64,000 nucleotides of DNA from Chlorella sorokiniana (lineage: Eukaryota > Chlorophyta > Trebouxiophyceae > Chlorellales > Chlorellaceae), in assembly GCA_025917655.1 (NCBI GenBank), contig CP084609.1, positions 1,612,001 through 1,676,000 on the forward strand, read 5' to 3'. A model generated the notes under the pieces. It saw only the letters and a list, made by a program, of their open reading frames with translations, had not been told where the DNA came from and did no database searches. Made by a program: the position numbers and the translations under genes. How positions within the stretch are numbered: the stretch's first letter is position 1; each line of letters opens with the position of its first letter. Positions 32,606-44,500 of the stretch are shown piece after piece.

Positions 32606-34939
32606 GCACGCACACACACCTCCCGCGCACAAACATCATTCTCACCATCACCATGACGCGCACACACACCCCGCAGCACATCTCGACGAGGCCAACGGGC
32701 GGGTGGCGCAGGCATCTGCCGAGAAGCGGGTGCAGTACGAGGTGGCCCCCTGGACCTGGCCCCGTACCGCGCCCTGCGCTGGCAGCGGCTCACCCTGGTG
32801 GAGGGCGGCGGCGGCGGCGACGGGGCGGCGGCGGGCTCGCAGGCGCTGGCGGTGAGGAGTGCGGGCTGCCAGCAGGGAGGCTCAGGCTGGCGCCTGCGCT
32901 GTCTGCGTCGCGTTGGCTGTGAAGTCAGCTTTGATAAGGCTGCAACCTGCATTGTTTTCTATTGAAAGTTTGGCAGTTCAAAGAACCAGGACTGCGGGCT
33001 GATCAGGGCGCTCCCCTCCGTGCTCGGATGTGTGCAGGCCAGCCAGGCCAGCGGCCAGCCCTGCAGCCAGCTGTGTGAGCGGTGGGAGCAGGAGCCGCAC
33101 ATCATGGTGTGCTTCCAGGTGGGCAGGCAGGCTGTGGGGGGTGGCCGAGGGGGCCTTCGTGGCCTGCAGCAGCAGCAGAAGTGCCAGCACGCATCGGAAG
33201 CGGCTTTAGGCTGCCGCCCCGCGCAGCCTGTGCATGCTTCTGGCTGCCGGCCCTGCCCCCCCCCACCCCCACCCCCACCCCACCCCGTTGCCCCTCCTCC
33301 CCTGCCTTCAGCCCTGCCCCACACCCTTCCCCCACCGACACCTCCCACCCGTCGATCCCCACCCCACGCGCCGCGCCCTGCTCCCCCACCCCCAGGCACC
33401 CGAGTTCGTGGCGGCGGTGCAGCGCGACCGGCTGGAGGGCCTGCTGGCCCAGCTGGAGCGCAGCGCCGCCGGCCAGCGCGCCTACCTGCTGGTGGTGGGC
33501 CTGGCTGCCCACCTGCTGAAGACCGACCGCGCCGCGTTCGAGGCGGACAAGCGGCGGGGGCCGGGGGCGGCGGCGGCGGCGGCAGCCAGGCGGTGCAGCG
33601 CGCGATCAAGGGCGACGTGGAGGAGTTCATGGTGCGGCTGGCGGTGCGCTGCCCCGGCCTGGGGGTGCGGCAGGCGGTGGACGAGGCGCAGGCGGCGGAC
33701 CACGTGCGGGCGGTCACCGCCGCCATTGCGGCGGAGCGGCACAGGGACAACGTGCGGCCGGCCCGCTAGATGGGCATGCCGTGCAGGCGCTGCCCTGCGC
33801 ATGGTGCTGGGTTTGCCGCGGCTCAGCCGCGCCGCGTCGGCAGCCGGGCTTCGTTGAGGAGCCGGGGGCTGCTGATCGTGTGTGTGTGGCGCCCCGCCTG
33901 CCCCCCACCCGCAGGACGCGTCCATCTTTCTGCGGGCCCACTGCAAGGCCAACAGCCAGGTAGGATGCCTCGCCCCCAGTGCCCGCCTGCTGTGTGGCGC
34001 GCAGGCTGGCATCATCCCTGTCTGAACGGCATGCCTGCCAGCTGCCAGCGCTGCGTGTGTGCACGAGACAAGTGCTGCCGCACGGCAAGGGCTGGGTTTG
34101 GGGCCCCGGGCTGGCTGCCCGGGGGAAGCTGCCACGGCCAGGCGAGCGCAGCGGTTCCAGCCCCCACGCCATGCTGCGCTGTGCTCCCTGCGCTGGGCTG
34201 TGCCTGCTGCAGGTGGTCACCAACCTGCTGGCTGGGCACCCGCTGCCCGACCATGAGGAGGTGATGCTCAAGTGCCTGTCGGCCATCCCAGCAGGCAAGC
34301 AAGCCTCCTGCTGCAGCCCTGCAGTCCACAGGCAGCGCAGGCCCCCTGTTGGGCCGCTGCAGGCCAAGGCTCGGGCATGCTGCGGCTAGTTGCCTGCCGC
34401 CGCCGCACCCTGCTCGCCCACCTTGCGGTTGCCGCCAACCCCGTCCTCCAGATCCCCTGCCTTGTGTGCCATCCATGCCTCTCGCCGCCCTGCAGTCAAG
34501 CCCGCCATTGCCCACGTGCTGGTCACGCGGTACGGAACCCTGGGGGCCTCATGGACATGCTGCTGGACCCAGCCAGGCGCGCCGTCCGTGCCGAGGCTTG
34601 CTGCTTGCCTGGCTTGCGGCGCCGCCCATGCTTCGGACGAATTTTGTTGTTTCCGTGGCTGGGTGGGGTTGGGGTGGGGTGGGGTGGAGTGGGGGGCTGC
34701 ATAAGTTTACAAAAGCAGCCACATCCTCGCCGCTGCCGTGCGCTGCCCACCGCCACCTGTGCCCCTGTTGCCGCATGCAGGTCGGACGCGGAGAAGGAGG
34801 CCGCCATTGCGGGGAGCGGCGCGTGGGCACCGCAAAGAGCATGCGTGTGGGGCCGGCGGCGGCCCGCCAGCTGCTGGGCCTGCTGCGCAGCGACGACCCT
34901 GATCTGAAGATCAGGCAGGATGCCGGCGAGGGCAGCTGA
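31237..34939 (+). CDS. EME1: EME1-like subunit of the MUS81 structure-specific endonuclease
   Basis: Non-catalytic partner that makes MUS81 cut branched DNA in recombination and fork repair (nucleus). Start at 31237: MSEVVDLCDSDEELPP. A low-complexity Lys/Arg/Gln region follows (RPKRTAEEIARDKAVK, about 31.97 kb; EKLDRQALRAATAKK, about 32.1 kb). The degenerate nuclease domain reads EFVAAVQRDRLEGLLAQLE and AYLLVVGLAAHLLK (33.4-33.5 kb), then VEEFMVRLAVRCPGLGVRQ and DEAQAADHVRAVTAAIA (33.6-33.7 kb), lacking the MUS81 GDxnERKxxxD site. The C-terminal (HhH)2 part reads CLSAIPAVKPAIAHVLVTRYG, LMDMLLDP, then GTAKSMRVGPAAARQLLGLL. Frame is lost at G/C runs at 32746-32750, 33563-33567, 34542-34546 and 34811-34814; one added base at each restores EME1 alignment. 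The N-terminal 250 codons also change frame and are uncertain. Confidence 0.82.
31758..31787 (+). repeat. (CAG)10 trinucleotide run in EME1-like coding region
   Basis: Ten CAG triplets in the N-terminal low-complexity part. They read as poly-Gln in the frame that is open around it, or poly-Ser in the next frame. Frame here is uncertain. Confidence 0.8.
32575..32603. repeat. (CA)n microsatellite in EME1-like intron
   Basis: CA tract continued by CACGCACACACAC up to about 32630, within an intron just before the exon reading HLDEANGRVAQASAEKRVQYE. Confidence 0.85.
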
Positions 34940-35337
34940 ATGGGCAGGCGTGCGTGCGTGCCTGACAGGCAGGCTTTTGTGTGCGTGCCTGCGTGTGCTT
35001 GCCTGCACAGCTTCGCTGTGTCGGGGGCTATTGCTCATGTTGGTGCACGTCACTGTGGCCAGTGCATGCTGATGTGTGAGCTATTACAGGTGTCACGCGG
35101 TGCGACCTGTTGGCAGGCCAGAATAAAGTATTCTTTGAACACACCCCAGGAAATACAGGAAGTGAGGAAAGGAATAAACGAATCAAAGGGGGAACCATTG
35201 AAAAACACGAAGCAGAGTGCGTACAACGGGCGGCTCCAGCGCCCAGCAACTTGAGGCACAACAATTGCAACATGTCGCCTTGAAGTACGAAGGACGAAAA
35301 ACGGGTGCAACGTGAGGCTTGCATGGCCTGGGTTGCC
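34940..35337. other. Convergent 3' UTR region (EME1-like / ankyrin gene)
   Basis: No gene. Contains AATAAA at 35122-35127 (plus strand, possible EME1 3' signal) and TTACA at 35084-35088 (TGTAA on the minus strand, possible signal for the ankyrin-type gene). The two signals cross, so the 3' UTRs may overlap. Confidence 0.45.
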
Positions 35338-38300
35338 TCATCTGGCACCCTGGTCCAGAGCTACCCACGGCGACAGCGGGTAAGCCGCATCCTCAATTAT
35401 CTTTTGCAGCAGCTCGACAGGCAGGCGGCCCAGCACGGCGGCAGCCACTCGGCGGTCGCACCTCTCCTGCTGCACACGGGGCGGTTGTTGCTGCAGCGGC
35501 AGACCCCCTCCATCGCAGATGCGGTTGGGCAGGACTGCTGAGCAGCCCCAGCGTCGCCCTTGGAAGCCGCAGGGCCCGGCCTTGCGGCGTCCCTGCGCTG
35601 CGCTGCCTCCACCGGCTTCTTTCGCCGTGCCGTGCCACCAGCAGCAGCGTGCGCACCGCGGCCTTGAAGGCAGCCGCAGGCCCCAGCCCTGCGGCGCCCC
35701 TGCGCTGCGCTGCCTCCGCCTGCTTGCTCTCGCCGTGCCTCGCCACCAGCAGCAGCGTGCGCGCCGCGGCCTTGAAGGCGGGGTGGAAGGATGCGTGCGC
35801 CTCCAGGCTCCACGGCTGGCGGCAGCACGCGGCCCAGAGCAGCCTGCCCGGTGGAGGGGGTTCAAAGCCAGGGGCAGCCACCGCATGAGGATCACGTGGT
35901 CGACGCGGTGGGCGGAGGCAAAGCCAAGGCACCGCGGCAGACGGTCGCAGCCAGGCGCAGCCGAGAGTAGAGAGTAGGCGTGGAGTTGGTGGTCAGAGAG
36001 CGGCAGCCCATCCCGGCAGCAGAGCTATCCCTGGGAGGAGCATGCTGTTCGGGACCAGGCGTCGGCGGCTGCACAGGCAGCAGGGAGCGGGCGGCGCACC
36101 GGTTGAGCCCCTCCACATCCAGCCGCTCCAGCTCCACCGCCTGCAGCCCCTGCACGCGCCCCATGCGCCACACGCCGTCGCCGCCCTTCACGCACATGTC
36201 TGCGGCGACGGCGGGGCAGGAGGCCGGCAGGGCTGTCACAGGCGGCCGGCATGACTGTCACAGGCGGCGGCTGTATGCATCTTCGCACATTGCCGAGCTT
36301 CCACCGCAGTGCCTTGGCAGCATGCGTGGGCACGGCTGCCGTGTAGAAGGCAGGCCGGGCGGGAGGACCGCCCGCGGCAGCCGCAACTCACCGCGGTACA
36401 CTTTTATGCGGTACCCCGCGTCCAGCAGCAGGTCCATGATGCGCACCGCCTGGCTGGCCAGCGCCGCCAGGCTGGCGGCGGGCGGGGCCTCGCCGCGGCA
36501 GCGGCGGCCAGCTCCAGGTGCCGCACCAGCAGCAGCACAACGGGGCAGTTGAGCGGGCCCTCGGCCAGCGTGCAGGGCTGGGTGGGGGCAGGCGGCGCGG
36601 GCCGGCGGCGAGCAGCGCCTGCACGCCGGGCACGCTGAGCGACCACACCGCGTGGCGCAGCGTGGCCAGGTCCACCGCGGCGCCGTGGCGCAGCAGCACC
36701 GCCACGCAGCGCGCGTGGCCCGCGGCGGCCGCCAGCGCCAGAGGGGTGCGCTCGTTGGCGGCGGCGCCGTCGGTGTCCTGAGCGGGCGGGGTGGGGGCGC
36801 CGGGGCCGACACCGGCACGCCCTCGTCCGCGCTGGCGCCCTGGCTGCGAGAAGGGCAAGGCCGGGCGAGCTTGAAACCCAAACAGAGATCGAACGCGCGC
36901 CAGAAAAACACACTCAGCGTGTCCGGTGCTGCACGACGAGCAACCCCCACCGCCACAAAACGTGGGCCACCTTGCCCTGCACTGCACGCTGCCCGGGAAG
37001 CGCACCTCAGCAGCAGCTCCAGCACGTCGTGCAGGCCGTGCGCGGCGGCATCCCCCACCAGCTGCGCCTGCAGGCGGTGCTGCCACTCGCTGGCGGGCAT
37101 GGGCACGCGGCGGGCGGCGGCGCCGCCGCCTCCGACAACCCTCCCGCCCGAGTGCACCATGGTCATGTCGCCAAGCGTGTAGCTGGGGCGGCGCTGCTCG
37201 CGGAGGCGCAGCGATGCGGCGCGGCGAGCAGCTGCTGCACCCGCAGGCGCCACCGCCGCCGCCGGTGCTGCGTTCTGGCGGGATGACGATGGGTCGCACC
37301 GCGGCGGCGGCAGAGGTTGAGGGGCCGGCGTCGCTGGCAGCGGCTGACGTCGAGGGGGACGCATTGCTGGCAGCCGCGGCAGCTGCGGGTGAGGGCTGGC
37401 GGCTTGGTGCCGCTGCCGGGGCAGAGGCGCCTGCGCGGTTGAAGCCTGCGGCGGCGCCGTGCCGGGCCTGAACCGCCGGCCCTTCCCCTTCGCGCTTGCC
37501 CTTGCGGCGCCGCTCCCTCTCTTCCGCGGCCTGCAGCTGGTGCTGCCGCTCGTGCATGCACACCCAGGCGTCTTGGACTGCCCCAAGCGCGGCGCCGTCA
37601 AGAGCGTCCCCTGCCCGCGCATGCGCTCGTAAGCAGCCGCCATCCGGCGTTGCGCCTCTGCCAGCTGGCAACGCAGGTGGACCACCAGCGCTGCGCCCGC
37701 CGCAGCGTGGCCGTCGCCGCCGTCGTCGCTGACGTAGTCGCTGCCGCCTTCGGTGCCGCCGTCACTAGATTCAGAGCGCCACCCCAAGTAAAGGTCTCCA
37801 ATACCTTCATCCAGGATGCTGCTTGTGCCAGCGTGGGCGATGCCAGCCGCCTCGCCGCCAGTCAGCAGCTTGCGGCGCTTGTCACGGCTCTGCTGCAGGG
37901 CCAGCCGCGAATGGACCTGGGAAACCCGCGGGCTGCTGCTGCCAGACGCGCCACCTGGCTGAGCATGAGCCCCGTGCGCTGCTGTGCACGCTGGCGGGCG
38001 GGGGCTGCATGGCGGCAAGCGCGGGGAAGCAGCTGCCCAGGTGGGCGGCATGTGCCAGCAGCTGCTCCGACTCATCCCCCAGCCCCGCCAGGCGCGCCGC
38101 CACCAACAGCGTGGCCACCTGCAGCGGAAGCGGCACAGGTGGCTGCTGGCGACAATTTCGTAGGCAAGGGTTTGGGAGGCCTTGTGGCTGGCAGGCGCAG
38201 CTTGACGGGGGCCAAAGCGTTCTGCTGAGCCAGCTGGTGAGCCGGCCATGCAGCACCCACCTGCTCCGCCGACAGCTGCCGCCCGCCCCGCACGGCCGCA

Positions 38301-39222
38301 CACTGCGCCAGGACGTGCCGCACGGCAGCCGCCAGCAGGGGGCTGGCGCAGGTGAGCGCAAAGGAGCAGAGGCAGCCGACGCGGCCGCCCAGGGCCTCGA
38401 GCGACGCAGGCTGGGCGGCGCCTGCCGCCAGCGGGTCCGCCCCCGCGCCCAGCAGCAGCCGCAGCATGGGCAGCGCTGCCCGGTGGTTGCCGCCCCGCGA
38501 CACGTGGCTGACCCAGAAGGCCAGGAACGGCACCGTCTCGCCGTCGTGCGTTGGGTCGGAGGGCGTGCGGTGGGGGTCTGCACAGGTGGGGCGGAAACAC
38601 GCGGGGCGCAATGGAATGGTGCCGTGTGGCTGCATGCTAGGACGTGCTGAGCTGTACTGCTGAGGAGGACCTGCAGGGGCAGGCAGTGCCGCGGCACTGC
38701 CTGCCGCGCATGGGACTCACCAACTTCGGCGGGCAGCGTCACGCCGTGCTCGAGCAGCAGCGACACGATGCGGGTGTGCAGCTGACAGGCGGCGATCACG
38801 ATGGGTGGCTGCCTGCATCATGGACGGCAGGGCACAAGATCGTTGAGATGGGGCAAAGAGGGGCCTAGCATGCGCTGCTTGGGGAGAACCGCAGCGCAGT
38901 CGGAAGCCTCGCAACGGCGGCCTGCAGTCCGGTTTCGGCAAGAGTGGCCGCGAGCGCACCTGAGCAGGGATCGCTCTGAACCTGTCGGTGCCAGCCCCCA
39001 CGGCCTGTAAATAAGGGCCTGCGGGCAGCCCTCTTGGGAAGACAGCCAAGTCCTGCCGCCCGTGTGCTTCAGGAGCTCTTTTGTGGCCTCTACAGAGCCC
39101 CGATACACAGCGATAAATGCGGCAGAGCGCAGAGCCGGAAGGCTCTCGCTGGCCAGCAAGGGCCGCAAAGGCCGGTCTGCATTTACGGCTTGCAACAGTC
39201 GTTGGACTTCCGGTGCGTCCAT
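35338..39222 (-). CDS. Ankyrin-type repeat protein with C-terminal LPxEL motif
   Basis: Intracellular scaffold-type protein; partner unknown. Start at 39222: MDAPEVQRLLQAVNADRP, first ankyrin-like unit AAFIAVYRGSVEATKELLKH. Further units: PIVIAACQLHTRIVSLLLEHG (about 38.78 kb), ALPMLRLLLGAGADPL (about 38.45 kb), VATLLVAARLAG (about 38.1 kb), then a charged linker (QLQAAEERERRRKGKREGEG, about 37.5 kb), ERTPLALAAAAGHARCVAVL (about 36.74 kb) and VRIMDLLLDAGYRIKVYR (about 36.4 kb). The C-terminus has FKAAARTLLLVARHGE and ends AVLGRLPVELLQKIIEDAAY (about 35.4 kb), a tail I associate with algal ankyrin families. Frame changes at a C-run at 37608-37611 and several times from 36.4 to 37.3 kb and in 35.5-35.7 kb, so the model is approximate. 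Many exons. Confidence 0.7.
35564..35780 (-). repeat. Tandem duplication of about 108 bp in ankyrin-gene C-terminus
   Basis: Two adjacent copies, period 107-108, sharing CTGCGCTGCGCTGCCTCC (35593 and 35700) and CACCAGCAGCAGCGTGCGC, each ending GCGGCCTTGAAGGC. On the minus strand each codes FKAA-RTLLLVARHGE plus a linker, so the 36-residue motif is doubled. The copies differ by several substitutions and one indel, so the duplication is not brand new. Confidence 0.85.
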
Positions 39223-39459
39223 GGGTCGTTGAACCTGTTGCGAATTGCGGAGAAGCGCCCAGGGCGCCCTTCAAAGGCGAGCTGAAGGACAGCAGTAAAC
39301 CCGCCCGCCCGCTACCCCTGCGTTGCATACAGGACAGGCGACTGGAGATAAAACCACGGCATGCCGCCACAGGTGACAGCTTCATGACAATCTTAGCAAG
39401 CATTTGTTTGTCGTCTTGGGCAGGCAGTCACACGGCGCCGTGGGCTGCCGCCAGGCATG
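39223..39459. other. Short intergenic stretch between ankyrin and hydrolase genes
   Basis: Both flanking genes are on the minus strand, so it should hold the hydrolase 3' UTR and the ankyrin-gene promoter. No motif stands out. Confidence 0.4.
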
Positions 39460-41302
39460 TTACGGGGCCGTCGCTGCCTGCGGCTGCAGAACCTCCACCC
39501 ACTCATTGATCAGCGAATGGCTGCCATACCAGAGCCGCGGAGCCGCGGCGCTGCTGCCATCCCCTGCCGCGGCCGCTACCGCTGAGGCTGCCGCTGCTTC
39601 TCCATCATCTGCAACCACCGGGGGAATGCAAGCGGCCGCGTGGCCCGTGAGCTGCGCAGCGACTGCACGATCGGTGGCCCAGCAGCGCCCCACGGCCCGA
39701 CATGCTGCCAAAGCAGGGCCTGTCAAGCGCAGAGCCTGCCTGAGCTCTCAACCACGCTCTCCAGCGCACGCCCGTCCTCGGCTCCCAGGGGCGAGTGGTA
39801 TGCCCCCTCGATCGTGATCTGCAGCGCCCCCTCCAAGTGGGCTGCACACAGCAGGCACACACAGCAGGCGCAGAAAGCAGGTCAGGAACCTCAACCCGCT
39901 CATCCCAGGCCGCGAAACTAGCCGGAGAAGGCGCGCTGCGAGCAGTGCAAACCAAGCAGCCGGCAGGGCACCATGCCCGACAGCAAGGCAGGTGTCTCTG
40001 CGAGTGCCCTGGACCAGGCGCCCAGCCGCGGCGGCGGCTGGCTCACCCGACGGCACCGGCACCACGCCGTCGCCCCAGGCCGTGGCGTCGCCGCACACCT
40101 GCTTGTAGCCCGCCCCCACCACGCGCTGCTGCCAGGTGCCGGGGCCCAGCAGGGCGGCGCCGCGGATGTAGCGGCCTGCGAGCACAGGCGGCGCGGCAGC
40201 AAGGCCATTGCGCGCTCTGCGGCCAGCAAACCTCGCCCCGAAGCAAGCGACACAAAGTCGCAGCACGCGGTGGACGCTGCGGATGCGCACGCAGCATGCG
40301 CGTGCAGCCCGCACCTGCCACCGTCACGTACTGCACGTCACTGTGGAAGGCGCCGGGGGCTGCATCGTTGATCCAGGTGAGGATGCCCCGCGTCTGCGGC
40401 AGCAGGAGGCCGTGGCGAGACTGGTGGTGAGACCGGTGGGACGACGCCAGCACAGCGGTTGCCCGCTGGACCGGTGCACGGCAAAAGGGGCCAGGGCAGC
40501 ACGCAGCGGCGGGCGGGCGGCGCGGCCCCAAGGCCCTTGCCTGGTCGATCACGCCGTCGGGGCGGCAGCTGAGGCGACCCCAGCGACACAAACTGGTCGA
40601 TGCCGGTGCGGTCAAAGTCCAGCATGAACAGCCTGCAGGCAGGCGCAGCCACCCCTATCATCGGTACGGAGCCGTGCCCAGGCGGTGGCGGATCCTAAAC
40701 CCCCGCATCCCCCGCAGCACGCAGCCTGCCGCCGCCACACCTGCCCAGCCAGCCGCCTGCGCTGTGGCACAGCAGCGTCACCGGCGCCCCGTCGGTGGCC
40801 CGCTTGGCTGCCTCCAGCGCCGCGCCGACGCGCTGCAGGTACCAGTCGACTGTGGGGCGCGGCGCCAGCGTGCCCTGCCAGTACTCTCGGTACCGCAGCC
40901 CCGCCGCGTTGCGGGCCCAGTCGAGGCGCGCCACGGGCGCCACCTCAACGTGCAGGCCACGCTGCTGCAGCTGCTCAGCCAGCCCGGCATAGTCCTTGGA
41001 GTTGTTGCCCAGGCCGGGAGCACCACCACGCTGCGCGCACGCACCGCTGCGTCGCAGGAGACCGCCGCAGCGCGCGGCTGCCGCGGCGCGCGGCGCGGCG
41101 CACGAGCGGGCGGTGGCCGGCGGGAGCCTGCACGTGAGCAGGCACGGGTGGATGTAGTGATGGCAGGGTGCACTATCGGCGATGGACATCTACTGGCACA
41201 ATTCACGCACCTGCAGCGTTGGAGAAGCAGTGTTTGAGGTGGGGCATTGCTGCAAGCGGCGCAGCCGACTGTAGTTGCGCGCTGGTGCCTGTTGATTGAC
41301 AC
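39460..41302 (-). CDS. Alpha/beta hydrolase, PGAP1/lipase-like
   Basis: Predicted serine hydrolase. Visible: SVVVLPGLGNNSKDYAGLAE (start of the fold with its oxyanion region, about 41.0 kb), HVEVAPVARLDWARNAAGLR, WYLQRVGAALEAAKRATDG and the nucleophile elbow LLCHSAGGWLGR (GHSxGG-like, Cys before His, about 40.75 kb). Then FDRTGIDQFVSLGSPQLPP (about 40.6 kb), TRGILTWINDAAPGAFHSDV (about 40.38 kb), YIRGAALLGPGTWQQRVVGA (about 40.15 kb), DATAWGDGVVPV, giving the acid, IEGAYHSPLGAEDG, giving the His (about 39.8 kb), and WYGSHSLINEWVEVL at the end. That order fits the plant/algal PGAP1-like hydrolases. At 41016-41018 one added G/C is needed to join VVVLP to GLGNNS. The start is uncertain: 41302 is the first Met in that frame, and a 5' intron ending at GTGCAG near 41130 is possible. 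Likely organelle-targeted (Arg/Ala/Pro-rich N-terminus). Confidence 0.78.
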
Positions 41303-41571
41303 TTGGCACGTGCTTTGTTGTTATCAGGCAAACTGCAAGGATGTAGGCGCTCTCTTCCGAAAGCTAGGTGCCAGGTCAGCGTTCTGGGGTTTCACAAACG
41401 GCAAGAACTTTTCAGTGATCGTTCATTGAAAATATACTAGCAAGACCACCGGTCTAGCGCGGGACTCCGCCAAGCAGCTGTTGCCAAATGCGTTGCTGAG
41501 CGCAGAGGAGCGCCAAAGGCGCGTGCTCAGCACCATTGACAGTTACTCCAGTTTGTGAAGCACCTTGGACC
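41303..41571. promoter_or_regulatory. Head-to-head intergenic region (hydrolase / PIF1)
   Basis: About 270 bases between the presumed hydrolase start and the PIF1 start at 41572. A/T-richer than its flanks (for example GAAAATATACTAGCAAG near 41428). It must carry both promoters; no defined box is recognised. Confidence 0.4.
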
Positions 41572-44500
41572 ATGCGCCTCATCGCCAAGGTGCTTGTCGG
41601 CATCTCGGCAGATGGCCGTTGGCAGACTTTCTCCCCCATATGCCGCCGGTCGGGCTTTTCCTGATTATTGATCGGCATCAAAGACAGATGGAAGCGGGGG
41701 CTGCCGTCTTCCACTGCCCCTGCGCCCGCCACCTGCGCTCACCCGCCCTGCCCCTCCAACCCACAATGCGCTTTCTGTTGGCTCCCGAAATGTTGTTCGC
41801 AGGTCCGCATAGAGCACACGGACCTGGGCGGCAGCTTTGTGCGGCCCCAGAGCGGCAAAGACTGCGAGGTGGCGCTGGAGCAGTGCGCGCAGCGGGGCGC
41901 CGTGCTGCGCATTGCGATCAAGCCGCGCCAGGTGAGGGGCTGTGCATCCCGTCTGCTGCCTGCGTGCTGTTTGCGTCTGCAGCCACAAGCAAACCATCCA
42001 CATCATGCGCGGTTTGTTGCTCCATTCTGATCCAATTGCCTGGCGCTACCCCCGCTGCGCAGCTGGTGCTTGCCGTGGCGCCGCCAGTGGCGCTCTATGG
42101 CGGCAGGGTGAAGGAGGGCCAGCTGGGCCTCAAGTTCCTGCGGGTCAAGCAGAATCCGTGGGACACAGGTGGGCGCCAGGCCGCAGCAGCATGTGTGCGC
42201 TTACTGAGCAAGGCTGTCCAGCCACACTGCACGGTCGATGCTTTTGCCTCCGGCCTGCCCCAACCGCCGCAGTGTCAAAGTGCGTCCAGCTCAGCATAAG
42301 CTGCGAGGATGCGGAGGCCCTGACCCTGCTGCGGGACCGCATCAACCGCCTGCTGCTCCAGCACGCCGGCGCCGCCGCTGGGCCGCAAGCGCCGCCGCCC
42401 ACCCGCGGCGGCAAGGCTGCAGCGGGCGCCGCCCAGCCGCGCCGCCCGCTGGCGCCCGCTCCCTCAACACCCTGGCGGCGGTGCAGGCGCCCAGCAGCGG
42501 CTGCGCCCCAGCGGCCGCAGCGGCCCTACCGCCAGCGGCTTCTCGCTGGGCTGCCGCGGCGGCGGCGCAGCAGCCAGCAGTGCAGACAGCGCGGCAGCCT
42601 GCGGGGCCTTGGAAGAGGAGCTAGGGAGCCTGTCGGAGGAGCAGCAGCATGCGGTGCAGCTGGTGCGTGGCGGCAAGTCCATCTTCTTCACAGGTGGGCG
42701 CTCAACCGCCTGTTCTCCGGTCTCATCGTTGCGATTCGCGGTTGCTCTCGCGGATGCTCATCAATGTGGACCATCGTTGCAAAGCTGCTGTGACAGGGCT
42801 GTTGCCGTCCACCCCCATGCCCAGCCCTTCCCATGTGCTGCCCTTCCCCTACTCCCCCAGGCTGCGCTGGCACTGGCAAGTCGCTGCTGCTGCGCGCCAT
42901 CCTGCGGTGCTTGCCCCGAGAAACCACCTATGTCACCGGCACCACGGGCCTGGCGGCCTGCCACCTGGGCGGCACCACCATCAACGCCTTTGCAGGCATC
43001 GGCCGCGGCGAGGGCTCCCTGGGTGCGCGGCGCTGCCCACGCTTGCGTCTCACTTGCTCCATCCAAACTCCCACCAATCAGCGCATGGCGACTCTCTGTC
43101 TTCCTGACCTAGTGAACCGTCTGTTTCCGCTTGCTGCGCCTGCCACAAGCAGGCACGAGCATGCATGCCCGTAGCTTCATCACACCAACGATACCACTTG
43201 GTCCCCCCTCTCCAAACACCCCCGCCCTGCAGAGCAGCTGGTGCGCTTGGCCTCCCGCGGTGACTCGCTGCAGCGCTGGCGCGCCGCCACTCACCTGGTG
43301 GTGGACGAGGTGTCGATGATGGACGGCCGCCTGTTCGATGCGCTGGAGGGAGCGCGCGCGCGCTGCGCGGCAGCCAGGCGCCCTTTGGCGGCATCCAGGT
43401 GGGCGGGGGCAGGGGCATGTGAAAGAGTGTGTGTGTGTGTGTGGGGGGGGGCATGTTCTGTTCTAAGGCAGAAGCGGAGGGCAACTATGTTTTGTCTCAG
43501 CGTGGTGGAGCATGCTGCGAGGCACCAGACAGTGCAGCGCAAATGAAACCTTGCTTTCCTCCCTGCCATGCCTTTCCTCCCTCGTCGCAGCTCATCCTGT
43601 CCGGCGACTTCCACCAGCTGCCGCCCGTGGGCAAGGGGCGGGAGGGCGCTGCCGCCCGCCGCTTCTGCTTTGAGGCCGACTGCTGGGGCGCTGCGTGCAG
43701 CAGAGCTGCTTCCTGTCCAAGGTCTTCCGCCAGGTGGGGCCCCAGCGGCAGTGCAGCTGCAGCGGCGCATGCGCTCTGGCGGCTCAGCTGTTGCGCGGCC
43801 CGCGCTGGCCCCCTTTCTTCAAGGCAGCCGGCATCCATCCAGCCCACCCAACGCCATGCACGTTCACCACGCCTACCTTACACTTACCAACCACCCCCAC
43901 TGCCCTCTCCACCCCCCGTCCAGTCGAACCTCGAGTTTGTGGAGCTGCTGGGCCAGATCCGGTCGGGGGCCTGCCCCCAGGACCAAGTCAGGCAGCTACT
44001 GCGGGTGAGGGGGCTGGCCCCACGGCTGCGGCAGCCTGCTCGCCCACCGCACATGCAAGACACAGCGGCGCTGCTCACGGCATGCCCCCATCCTCGCTCT
44101 CGCCTCCCGCCGCCTGCCGGCCCCCAGCCCACGCATTGAGGCTCCAACAAAGTTTGCCCGCTGCCTGCCGCACCCGCAGACGTGCCAGCGGCCGCTGCCC
44201 GCGGACGACGGCATCCTGCCCACCAAGCTGTTCACCCACCGCGAGGACGTGGACGCCATCAACGGCCAGCAGCTGCGCGCGCTGCCGGGCGAGCCCCGTC
44301 GATTTGCGTCAGGACGTTGGCTCGGCGGAGGTGTTGGCCGCCGCCTGCCCCGCCCGCCGCACCCTGGACTTAAAGGTGAGGGAGCAGGGGCAGCAGAGAC
44401 ACCTGCGAGGTGCACAGCCTGGATGGTACATGTCACAACGGAAGCTGGCTGGCCTTGCACCTGCACATGATGTGTACAAGATGACCCCACCCACCACCAT

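Noticed and set aside
36258-38600. 780-codon minus-strand open frame as one exon
   Set aside because: It contains real ankyrin-gene segments but also intron sequence and stretches out of frame with conserved motifs. GC-rich DNA has few stops, so length alone is not evidence.
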